DNA of 64,000 nucleotides, taken from NCBI GenBank assembly GCA_934045905.1, contig OW203771.1, positions 17,535,701-17,599,700 of the forward strand, given 5' to 3'. Under the pieces are notes generated by a model. It worked only from the letters and a program-made list of their open reading frames with translations, ran no database searches and had not been told where the DNA came from. The translations under genes were made by a program, and so were the position numbers. Shown piece after piece: positions 1 to 8,999 of the stretch (the first letter of the stretch is position 1; each line of letters begins with the position of its first letter). Source of the stretch: Leuctra nigra (taxonomy: Eukaryota > Arthropoda > Insecta > Plecoptera > Leuctridae).

Positions 1-75
1 TTTCCTGACATCCAGGGGGGGGGGGGGGAAGACAAGCGCCTCCCCCCCCCTCCCCCTGTGGACGCCCATCCATGT
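1..75. repeat. G/C-run fragment of a dispersed G-rich element family
   Basis: A run of about 14 G, then C-rich blocks, then TGTGGACGCCCAT. The last motif matches the end of the better-bounded element at 53999-54316, which ends GCGGACGCCCATG. This is therefore probably the terminus of a related copy cut by the window edge. Related G-rich copies occur near 14.5, 25.6, 41.7, 49.4, 54.0 and 57.8 kb. Confidence 0.5.
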
Positions 76-654
76 AAGTGTCAAACATCCAAGTGCAATT
101 TTACCGTGAAATAGGTGCCTCTCCGCCGCAGGTGGCAGGGTGACATTTTTACCAGCTATTATTGTAACTACCTACTATTTGTCAATAAAGTGTTAGGTAA
201 ATGCTCAATATTCAATGCAAGATGCTCTCTGTATGTAACAGTAATTGGGGGTTTCAAAGGAGTAGGTATAATATAATTGAAATGACTGCTCACTTACCGT
301 TTTCCTGAGAGATCGTATAGGTATTCCAAATTGTGTTTTTTCACTGTTTAGAATCCGCGTAAAACTGTGTACATTATACTAACAAAAGAATGATGTTTTT
401 CAAAATTATACATTAACAATTGATTAATGTATTTGAATGCATTTACTATCAGTAGTTACTGTAAAGAACAGAGCGTTGTCACATAAATCACAACTGATTA
501 AAAAACAGCTCGAACTTCACACAGCAGTCTCCACCCGCCTGACTGGGGACTGACTGACTGAAGATTTGATGTCGATGCAAAACTAGCTCGATCTAGTTCA
601 GCGTGAGAACAATGATGAATCATATTATTCAAAAAAACCGTTGTATCAGAGTTA
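76..654. other. AT-rich non-coding DNA, nothing recognised
   Basis: No open frame of note, no tandem periodicity and no inverted ends were seen here. Confidence 0.5.
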
Positions 655-3010
655 TGCAGATAAAGTCAGAATAGTCAAGACCTGATGTCAGACATAACCA
701 GAAGGATTCAGAACGCACGAACATTTCCAGAACATACCAGATAATACCAGACGCTTTGAGACAATGTCTATCCAGACCAAGCCAGACAATACCAGAATGA
801 CACCAGACCATAGTTCATTCACCAGAATATCTCAGAACTTACAAGACAATTATCCAGACAAAACCAGACGATACCAGACCAGCTACCAGAATACACCAGA
901 TACAGAAAATATCAGAATATACCAGAAGAAATCAGACACAGGTCTAACCAGACTAAACCAGACAATTCCAGAACTACACCAGATCAGTTCATTCACCAGA
1001 ATATCTCAGAACTTACCAGACAATTATCCAGACAAAACCAGACGATACCCAGACCAGCTACCAGAATACACCAGATCCAGAAAATATCAGAATATACCAG
1101 AAGAAATCAGACATAGGTCTAACCAGACTAAACCAGACTATTCCAGAATTACACCAGATCAGTTAGAACACCAGGTTAACTCAGAACGTACCAGACATGT
1201 CAGTCCAGCAGACTATACCAGACGAAACCAGAATACACCACATCCAGAAAATACCAGATAATACCAGACGTTTTCAGACATTGTCTATCCAGATCAATCC
1301 AGACGATACCAGAATGGAACCAGACCAGTTCATTCACCAGAATATATCAGAAATGATCCAGTCAGTTCTACCCAGACTATACCAGACGAAACCAGAATAC
1401 ACCAGATCCAGAGATTTCCAGATATACCAGACGTATTCGACAATGTCCATCCAGACCAATCCAGACGATACCAGAAGGAAACCAGGCCAGTTTATTCACT
1501 AAACTATACCAGAAGTAATCAAAAGTAGTTCTATCCAGACCCAGCCATTCTGGTATCGTCTGGCTTAGAATAGAATGGAATAGAATTTTCATTATTTTGC
1601 TTGCTGGATAAACAGTGTCTGATACGTCTAGTAAATTCTGGTGAATGAACTGGTCTGGTTTCATTCTGGTATCGTCTGGCTTGGTCCGGATAGACCGTAT
1701 CTGAAAACGTCTGGTAGTATAATCTGGTATATTCTGGATCTGAAATGTTCTGGTTTCGTCTGGTTTTGTCTGGATAATTGTCTGGTAAGTTCTGAGATAT
1801 TCTGGTGCTGAACTATGGTCTGGTGTCATTCTGGAATGGTCTGGTTTAGTCTGGTTAGAACTCTGTCTGATTTCTTCTGGTATATTCTGATATTTTCTGG
1901 ATCTGGTGTATTCTGGTAGCTGGTCTGGTATCGTCTGGTTTTATCTGGATAATTGTCTGGTAAGTTCTGAGATATTCTGGTGAATGAACTGATCTGGTGT
2001 TATTCTGGAATTGTCTGGTTTAGTCTGGTTAGAACTATGTCTTATTTCTTCTAGTATATTCTGATATTTTCTGTATCTGGTGTATTCTGGTAGCTGGTCT
2101 GGTATCGTCTGGTTTTGTCTGGATAATTGTCTGGTAAGTTCTGAGATATTCAGGTGAATGAACTATTGTCTGGTGTCATTCTGGAATTGTCTGGTTTAGT
2201 CTGGTTAGAACTATGTCTGATTTCTTCTGGTATATTCTGATATTTTCTGGATCTGGTGTTTTCTGGTAGCTGCTCTGGTATCGTCTGGTTTTGTCTGGAT
2301 AATTGTCTGGTAAGTTCTGAGATATTCTGGTAAATAAACTGATCTGGAATTATTCTGGAATTGTCTGGTTTAGTCTGGTTAGAACTATGTTTGATTTCTT
2401 CTGGTATATTCTGATATTTTCTGGATCTGATGTATTCTGACAGCTGGTCTGGTATCGTCTGGTTTTGTCTGGATAATTGTCTGGAGGGTTCTGAGATTTT
2501 CTGGTGAATAAATTGATCTGGTGTCATTCTGGAATTGTCTGGTTTATCTGGTTAAAACTATGTCTGATTTCTTCTCGTATATTCTGGTGAAAGTAATTGT
2601 CTGATTCATTCTGGTTTTGTCTTGTAAGTTCTGGCAAGATTTGTTACTGGTTTGTCTGATATTTTCTGGTTATTTACTTTTTCTTGATTTGTCTGGATCT
2701 ATCTTGATAACTCTGGATTCATTTTGTCTGGTATAGTCTGATATATTAAGGTTTTCCTGACCTTTCTGGAAAACTCTGAGTCAGTCTTACTTCTTTTGTC
2801 TGGTATAGTCTGGCTATGCCTGATTAATTCTGGTTGTCTGGAGAAATCTGGAAAACTCTGAGTTAGTCTGACTAATTTGTCTGGTTTATTCTGATTATGC
2901 CTGAATAATTCTGGCGTCTCGAGCTTCTCTGGTAAACTCTGGTAAACTCTGGAAGAGTCGGGTGAAAGTGTGTCTGGATTCTGAGATTGTCTGAAATTCA
3001 CTGGGAATGT
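655..3010. repeat. Inverted CCAGA/TCTGG satellite (giant foldback)
   Basis: From about 655 to 1555 the plus strand is built of CCAGA words spaced roughly 10-11 bp apart, ordered into a higher unit of about 175 bp. Near 1540-1570 the orientation flips, and to about 3010 the plus strand shows the complementary TCTGG words with the same unit. Unit landmarks (TTCATTCACCAGAAT and its complement) recur near 816, 992, 1978, 2151, 2327 and 2499. The two halves form a potential hairpin with arms near 0.9 kb. Open frames occur on both strands only because the repeat rarely makes stop codons. The right edge lies about 240 bp from the first LTR-like repeat. Confidence 0.85.
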
Positions 3011-3249
3011 CTGGTAAATACTCCAGATTTTATCAGAAATGTCATGTTTTTTTCAAGCAGGGTAGTCAAGGAGGTATGTAAGGTAGGTACGAAAATCTTG
3101 TAAATTGGGTTTTGAAATTCACAGAGGGTTAAAAGAATTAGCTTACAGCCGTACTTTCTTGACAAGAGAACTTAAGAACTAAAGGACTGAACTAATGAAC
3201 TTGACTTCTGAACTAATGTATAATATTTATGAGAAAATAGGTTGAAACC

Positions 3250-4486
3250 TGCGGGATTTGGCTCAGAGGGTAGAACACAAAGAATCAGCAATATTATAAT
3301 TTGTTTATTACAGAGAAAATAAATGTTCATTGATGTGAAAAGAGCAATCAAAAATTATGAAACAATATTACGTTTGATACGTCGGCAGTAGTGATGATGT
3401 CGTCTGGTTTGTTTACTTCCGCGTAAACAAGTGAATGGCGTTGACTCTTGCGTAGTGTGTCCAGTGAACTCCAGTCCACCAGCAGAATGAAATGACTGGA
3501 TATGTCACCTCCTTCAGCTGCGATGCGATGATGTTGTCTAATAACCCCTTGGTTACCAGGACGTCCAGCAGTCCGTGCACAAGGAGTGACCTCCTCGAGC
3601 AGTTGGATCAAGTTGGCTCAGGCTGATGACGTTCGTGGCTGCAGACTCGTCGGTTTCTCCCGGAGTTGCAATTCACTAACTTTTATACTTTAACATTTAC
3701 TGACTTTAATGTTGAAACTGTTCAGTTGATCACTTGTAACTTGAAATTGTCTTAATGCGATATTATTTGCCTCAGCATTAGGCTTGAAGTTTTGAATTTA
3801 CTGGGTTGACGTTTATACAAAAATGTTATTTTAATGTTTACCTTCGATCACATCGGCACTGTCTCGCTGAAATTATACTGTGTTGCGTGCACAAGGCTTC
3901 ACGGTTCGCGAGGCAGGTCTCACTGCTCTGAGAAAACTCCGACTGATGATGTTTGGCTGGTAGCTTGACGTTTTTATACCCTCTCACCTCGGTTTACCGC
4001 CAAAGAATATGATTGGTTGGTTTCGTACACGTGGTAGCTATTTTAGACATTCTGTCATTTCTAAAGCCCGCGAAACGACTTTCTTTCTGCACGTAGGCCC
4101 ATGCTTTTCTTGGAATCACTGAAAACTAGTCTGGCTGACTGGTTTTGTAGCGTTATCACAATGACTGGTTCACTTGTTATTACGTGGTGACATCACAATT
4201 TAGGTAAGGTCACATACTTTTTATATGGATTCACTCACTTTCTTGATATAATTGCACATTGTTAAACTTATTTGATTGCTCGTTATATTTTTGTCTATAT
4301 TTTGATTGCCGTTGAATTTTAAAGATTGTAAGTTTACATAATGATTCTAATTAATTACTTTGTGTTCAGTTAACCTTGACTCTAAGAATGCCATGCTACA
4401 AGCTTGTTCATTCTTTAAACCTACTTCAAGCAAACATTATTATTTTTAAAGTTAATTTTCTAACCTAGATAGGCCAACTTGTTACA
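3250..4486 (-). repeat. LTR-like direct repeat, copy 1 (3' LTR on minus strand)
   Basis: It begins TGCGGG and ends GTTACA on the plus strand. It matches 12488-13724 base for base wherever I compared them and has equal length, so the copies are young or homogenised. On the minus strand an AATAAA (3309-3304) lies about 55 nt before the repeat end, as expected for an R/U5 polyadenylation signal. An 87-residue frame (3611-3348, minus) is identical in both copies and resembles nothing I know. Confidence 0.8.
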
Positions 4487-4500
4487 GAGGCCCCTGAATT
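4487..4500 (-). other. Candidate polypurine tract
   Basis: On the minus strand AATTCAGGGGCCTC runs directly into the TGTAAC start of the LTR-like repeat. That is where a plus-strand priming tract would lie. The tract is short and interrupted by CCTC, so the call rests on position. Confidence 0.35.
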
Positions 4501-4879
4501 CTTGTTGTTCACCTTTTGAATGAAGTCAAATTTGAAATACATTGAAATTTTGAATGAGAAAATGGTGATAAAACAAGGATTCACATAGAGACTGGACTAT
4601 CTAGCAGGAATAATTTCTTCCTTTTGACAAACAAAAAGTTTCCTTCAACAGATGCAAGTTTATTTCCCCTTACAGCTGTCTAATCTAAACCTGAATGAAT
4701 GAACTCACCCCTCCGTCTACCAAAACAAAAACAAACCTCATCCTACTTCCCGGAAACGATGCTCAACTCAACCCTCTCTCTTATCACAATCCCGTTATTG
4801 GCCTAGTGACCTACTTCTGCTGGGTCATCATACTTCGACCATAACATCAACATAACATTGCTGTTGTCATCAGTAGGAA

Positions 4880-6745
4880 TCATTTGTTCGACGTATTCTT
4901 CCGTCCACGATCATATGGGAATGAAACTTCTGCATCTTCGTGAACATCTTGCGTTGGCCCTATTGAAATTATCTCAACTAGGTGTGTCCAGAAGAATTCT
5001 TCACCCTTATTCCTTGCAGTGGTCGATGTATAAGTGTCATTTTCTTTCTTGACTACTGTTTCAGTTTCTTCGTTACTTTCTTCGTCTTGAAAGTCTTTAT
5101 CTTCAATTTGTAGAGATTCTTGCATCAACGGACATGTAATCTTCATCATTTCTTCGTATGCAATTTCTTCGAGCATTTCCATGTTTGCTACGTAATCGAA
5201 GGGTTGTATTTTCTCGTCATAACTGGTTTCGGTCAACTCGTCGTTCAATGTTATTAATAACTCGTCATTCACTCGTTCAGTAATACTTGCGGCTGGAATC
5301 GAACTAAGCTCCGCACAAAAGTTGTAATTTTCGCTCTTCTCAAATTCTTGGACAAAACTAGACTCGGATTTAACTAATTGTTCTTGATCTGCTGCTTTTT
5401 CTTCAATAACTATGGTTTCAGTAACCATCTCAATAATCTCAATAATCTCCTCAATATCTTCAAGATTCTCAATAATCTTCACATCTTCAGTACGACCTTT
5501 GCGTCTGAAATCAACAAATTCTTCCTCCTCCAAATTCAATTCAACAACAACATTACAGTTCAGATCCTCCACACAACAAACAGTCTCCATTTCATCGTCG
5601 TCAAACTCAATATTGACCAAGGCTTGTCTAGTCACCTCAAATTCTTCATTTTCATCTCGTGAATTGTTCACGGTTTCCTCTGCAACTCCCTGTACCAAAC
5701 ATTCTGGAATGACTTCATCTTCGAACGATTCGTTTTCTTGACTCTCTGCTTTCTTTACAGCGTCTTCTTTAACACCTTCAATGACAACTTCACATGTCTT
5801 CAGCTGGTCTAAATCTTCTTGCTCTTTCGTGATGACGTCGTTGTTCTGCAACTCAACTTTCTCAACTTCAAATTGTTCACTGGTTTCTTCGAAATTATCT
5901 TGTGGAAGTATAATCTCGGCATCTTCTTCAATTTTCTCTCGTACTGAAATATCAGCGATTTCAACACGATCCTGACTCTGAATCTTCGTTTCTTCTTCTT
6001 CCTTCTTCTGTGTCTTGGGCAGACAAAAATCTTGAACATCTTCTTGCGGCGTTGTAACCTCATAAAAACTTTCTTCAACTTTGTCAGGCTGCTCACAGCT
6101 CTGCTCAGAATTCACATCTGATTGCAACCTATTGCAGACAACTTCTTCTTCTTCTTCTCTCGTTGAAACATCTGCTTCGAATGCAGCGTCTTTCTCCAGT
6201 TCATCCTTCCATTTTCTTGAAACTTCACGGACGTATTCTATGAGATTTACGCGTTCCCAATGCCACAATTGCTTCAAATCTTCACTTTCCGAATCTGCAT
6301 AATCATCATAATATGCTGCTCCGTACACGTGGTCATCATATTCGGAACTTTGCTTGGAATACGTTTCCTCTGCTTCATATTTGTATTCCCTATATCTTCT
6401 CCAATTTTCGTCTTCTTTGTCGTATCTCCTAAGTAATTCTGCCCTTGCCCTTTTACTAATCTGCGCATTTTCTTCTGTCCTGTCGTGACAAATACTCATC
6501 AACTCTTCCTCATCCAATGTAGCAAATTCTTTCATCGTCCATTTTTCTTCTCTTCTTCTTTCAAATTCTATATAGATTCTTCTTGACAATTCATCAATTC
6601 GTTCTGTTCTCATTAAATGGTATAAATCCCGATTACTAAACTCGCAGAATTCTAATTTGACACTTCTATTTTCTTCTTGTTCTTCATATTCCTTCTTATT
6701 TAGCTCGACCCAGGATTTCCAATTTTCTTCATCTTTTTCATCCAT
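4880..6745 (-). CDS. Large acidic protein of unknown function (621 aa), probably element-encoded
   Basis: I do not recognise this protein. It is one uninterrupted frame starting MDEKDEEN and ending RKNTSNK. Glu and Asp dominate throughout, with runs such as EEEEEVV near residue 200 and IIENLEDIEEIIEIIEM near residue 420. The first 120 residues are richer in Arg/Lys and aromatics and look helical; the rest alternates acidic patches with short hydrophobic stretches, suggesting disorder with coiled-coil segments. No transmembrane segment, zinc knuckle, protease or polymerase motif is visible. It lies on the same strand as the candidate retrotransposon, ending about 380 bp before the 3' LTR. A frame this long in AT-rich DNA is unlikely by chance. 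It could be an accessory protein of the element or a captured host exon. Confidence 0.6.
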   Translation of the reverse strand: MDEKDEENWKSWVELNKKEYEEQEENRSVKLEFCEFSNRDLYHLMRTERIDELSRRIYIEFERRREEKWTMKEFATLDEEELMSICHDRTEENAQISKRARAELLRRYDKEDENWRRYREYKYEAEETYSKQSSEYDDHVYGAAYYDDYADSESEDLKQLWHWERVNLIEYVREVSRKWKDELEKDAAFEADVSTREEEEEVVCNRLQSDVNSEQSCEQPDKVEESFYEVTTPQEDVQDFCLPKTQKKEEEETKIQSQDRVEIADISVREKIEEDAEIILPQDNFEETSEQFEVEKVELQNNDVITKEQEDLDQLKTCEVVIEGVKEDAVKKAESQENESFEDEVIPECLVQGVAEETVNNSRDENEEFEVTRQALVNIEFDDDEMETVCCVEDLNCNVVVELNLEEEEFVDFRRKGRTEDVKIIENLEDIEEIIEIIEMVTETIVIEEKAADQEQLVKSESSFVQEFEKSENYNFCAELSSIPAASITERVNDELLITLNDELTETSYDEKIQPFDYVANMEMLEEIAYEEMMKITCPLMQESLQIEDKDFQDEESNEETETVVKKENDTYTSTTARNKGEEFFWTHLVEIISIGPTQDVHEDAEVSFPYDRGRKNTSNK

Positions 6746-6787
6746 CGTAAAAGTTCTTTACGACTTATTCTTCAATTTTCTGAATCT

Positions 6788-7039
6788 TTACATCTTCTTC
6801 AGACGACTTCCGTCAACAATAATCAGCGACTGGGTTAGGTCATTTCTGTCGATGCCTAATCTGGTTCCCACGCTATCAATAACAACAAACTTGTTCCCAT
6901 GACAATTAACTACACAGTTGATGTTTCTGCCCCCCTCTATCACCTGAATACTCGTGACCTCTGACTCACTAAGCTCTGCCCCCTCTACATTATCATCTAA
7001 ATTCACAGTTGACGATAAACTTGCATCTCGATCTGCCAT
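6788..7039 (-). CDS. Small protein of unknown function (83 aa) upstream of the acidic frame
   Basis: It starts MADRDASLS and ends GSRLKKM. A polar acidic N-terminal third is followed by an alternating hydrophobic segment (INCVVNCHGNKFVVIDSVG) that looks like beta strands. It lies in the same reading frame as the 621-residue protein and is separated from it by 45 nt holding two in-frame TAA codons. The two could be separate cistrons, exons joined by splicing around the stops, or one frame broken by mutation. No family was recognised. Confidence 0.35.
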   Translation of the reverse strand: MADRDASLSSTVNLDDNVEGAELSESEVTSIQVIEGGRNINCVVNCHGNKFVVIDSVGTRLGIDRNDLTQSLIIVDGSRLKKM

Positions 7040-7249
7040 CGTAACAGATGTAATGAACTAACATGCACAAATCTACAGTTGGCTTTATCTTTACGTTAAC
7101 GGGTTGATTCTATGTAAAATTTCCAAATACATGAAAATTTTACGCAATGCCTGTGTCCACAAGTTTCAGAACAACTGAGTAACTCTTTCACAATCAAGAA
7201 AACAATTATTTCTTTCAAAACAATTGCTCCCAGGAATGTTATTCGAGCC

Positions 7250-7560
7250 CCACACGTTGACCCTACAAACACTGGGAGGTCCCTGGACGCGTCCTAGGCC
7301 GTCCCAGATGGGCGTACGGGCCTGCCCAGGGACCTCCCGTCTTATGGGTGATTAGCATGGAGTGAGACTCCCGGGGCCTGCCACTGGGAATAAGCCCGGG
7401 CGGCGGCCTGGGCCGTCCCATGACGCCCGCGCGGGAGGTATGGGCCGTCCCTGGACCCTCCCGGGCGGCCCGCGCGGGAGGCATAGGCCGGCCCTGGCCC
7501 CCGCCCGGGCGGCCCGCGCGGGAGCAGCTGCTCGCTCTGTAGCCCCCTCCCCCTACGCAC
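7250..7560. repeat. GC-rich island, inverted relative to the one at 12.3 kb
   Basis: The strongly GC-rich sequence contains repeated GGGCGGCCCGCGCGGGAG blocks. It starts with CCCTACAAACACTGGG on the plus strand; the same word occurs on the minus strand at 12454-12470 beside the primer-binding-site candidate. The two islands look like element leader sequence in opposite orientations, implying internal rearrangement. The short GC-rich open frames here are treated as non-coding. Confidence 0.55.
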
Positions 7561-8555
7561 ATTCCATAACGGTCACGTGCTAGCTTGCTAGGTACACTCT
7601 CATTCAAAATGCAGTACCTACAAAACGTGCCTCTGATCCAGACACGTGCATATAGGCACTAATTTTGAATGCGAATGTACCTGGAAAAAATACGTTTCAT
7701 TAAGACATAATTAATTGCAAACGTGAGTGACACGAGAAACGGGATTTTTTCACAATTTCGGAGAGTGGGCGTTGCCATACGAAAAAAATAATCCAGGTAT
7801 TTTCTTCCAGGGTCAATGTATTACTTCACAGTTCACGGAATAATTCACAACAGTTGTAATTTGTTATGTCAACTAGAAGAACAGTAGGTACCTACTCAAA
7901 CACATTAGAAATGCATTTAAATGGTCAAATATTAATAAAAAAAAAATAGCCGGTATATTATAAAGTTAATCAGTGGTTATTGGAAGTTATTTTATCTCGC
8001 CATGTTTCCCTATTGTTTGAAAGCTGTTCCACTGACCTGACACATTACCTAAGGTACCTCCTACTGTTTTTATTTTTAACGCATTTTTATTTGGAGGAAA
8101 TATTTTGGGATCATTTGAAATCCTCAACTTGACTGTCACATAATGGGGAAGTCTCGTGAAATTCAGATTTCAGAATAATAGACCATTATTTTATGAAAGT
8201 TGATTATGTTGCTGAACACAGATGTGATTTTATTTTTGCTGTGGGATGAATAGTTTTCAAGGAATGAATTAACAAAGTTTGATTACTTTTAACAGGAAAA
8301 TTTACAGAAAATTGACAGATGATCCACAATGGTAACACATTAGTGTAAGTGGATTCTTGTAATACGTCGTTTTTCCCGCCAAAAGTCCCATTATAATTGA
8401 ATTTCATTTGCATGAATTAATTTTTAACATTTCGCGGGTGACAAATGTCAGTAATTATTTGCGTTGATATTTAAAAACTTACTGGAACAAAATTTCTAGA
8501 GACTTAAGTATTACAGGTACCTTATTTTGGAGGTAACCTGCGAAATAAAAACGCG

Positions 8556-8628
8556 CACCCCGACTGGGAATCGAACCCAGATCCTTCGGGTTACCGGCCC
8601 TATGCTTTAACCATTAAGCTATCGGGAC
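8556..8628 (-). ncRNA. tRNA-like cloverleaf, left arm of palindrome
   Basis: Mirror copy of the 8885-8957 cloverleaf with identical sequence. The acceptor is G/U-weakened, the D arm is GCTT/AAGC, and the T arm CTGGG-TTCGATT-CCCAG is perfect. It is more likely a SINE head or tRNA-derived relic than a functional tRNA gene, because anticodon-loop position 33 is C instead of U. Confidence 0.5.
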
Positions 8629-8884
8629 GCATTCTTAATCAGCAGGTAGGGTTGCCATACAACTCTTGCGAGTCCGAGTATCTGACCTATACACGAAGAC
8701 TGAAGCACTTCGACTTCATTTGACAACGTGAATACATCTCTCTCGAATTAGAGATGTCTCATCTCTTCGAGAGAGATGTATTCACGTTGTCAAATGAAGT
8801 CGAAGTGCTTCAGTCTTCGTGTATAGGTCAGATACTCGGACTCGCAAGAGTTGTATGGCAACCCTACCTGCTGATTAAGAATGC

Positions 8885-8957
8885 GTCCCGATAGCTTAAT
8901 GGTTAAAGCATAGGGCCGGTAACCCGAAGGATCTGGGTTCGATTCCCAGTCGGGGTG
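8885..8957 (+). ncRNA. tRNA-like cloverleaf, right arm of palindrome
   Basis: A 7-bp acceptor stem pairs G85-A91 with T50-T56 (two G.U pairs). The D stem is GCTT/AAGC with an AATGGTTA loop. The anticodon stem TAGGG/CCCGA has an A.G mismatch and the loop is CCGGTAA. The T stem is perfect with the canonical TTCGATT loop. The apparent anticodon GGT (Thr) follows a C where U33 is nearly universal. A-box and B-box promoters are intact, so Pol III transcription is plausible. Confidence 0.5.
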
Positions 8958-8999
8958 CGCGTTTTTATTTCGCAGGTTACCTCCAAAACACCATCCCTA

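Larger units (their letters stand above)
8525..8988. repeat. 464-bp near-perfect palindrome (two 223-bp arms, 18-bp loop)
   Basis: The left arm (8525-8747) and right arm (8766-8988) are reverse complements wherever checked, including the tRNA-like part and the distal GTTGCCATACAACTCTTGCG block. The loop is 8748-8765. Each arm begins with a tRNA-like sequence followed by about 130 bp of unrelated sequence, the layout of a tRNA-derived SINE present as an inverted pair. Confidence 0.85.

Noticed and set aside
764..2527. Several frames of 100-165 residues
   Set aside because: They are translations of the CCAGA/TCTGG satellite, whose words seldom make stop codons.
3348..3611. 87-residue frame in each LTR-like repeat
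   Set aside because: No motif recognised. It lies within LTR regulatory sequence and is identical in both copies simply because the repeats are.
7263..7607. GC-rich frames on both strands
   Set aside because: Low-complexity Gly/Arg/Pro translations of a GC island, open in several frames at once.
8556..8957. Two functional tRNA-Thr genes
   Set aside because: The cloverleaf has C at position 33, an A.G mismatch in the anticodon stem and G.U pairs at the acceptor end, and lies in a palindrome. A SINE head is more likely.
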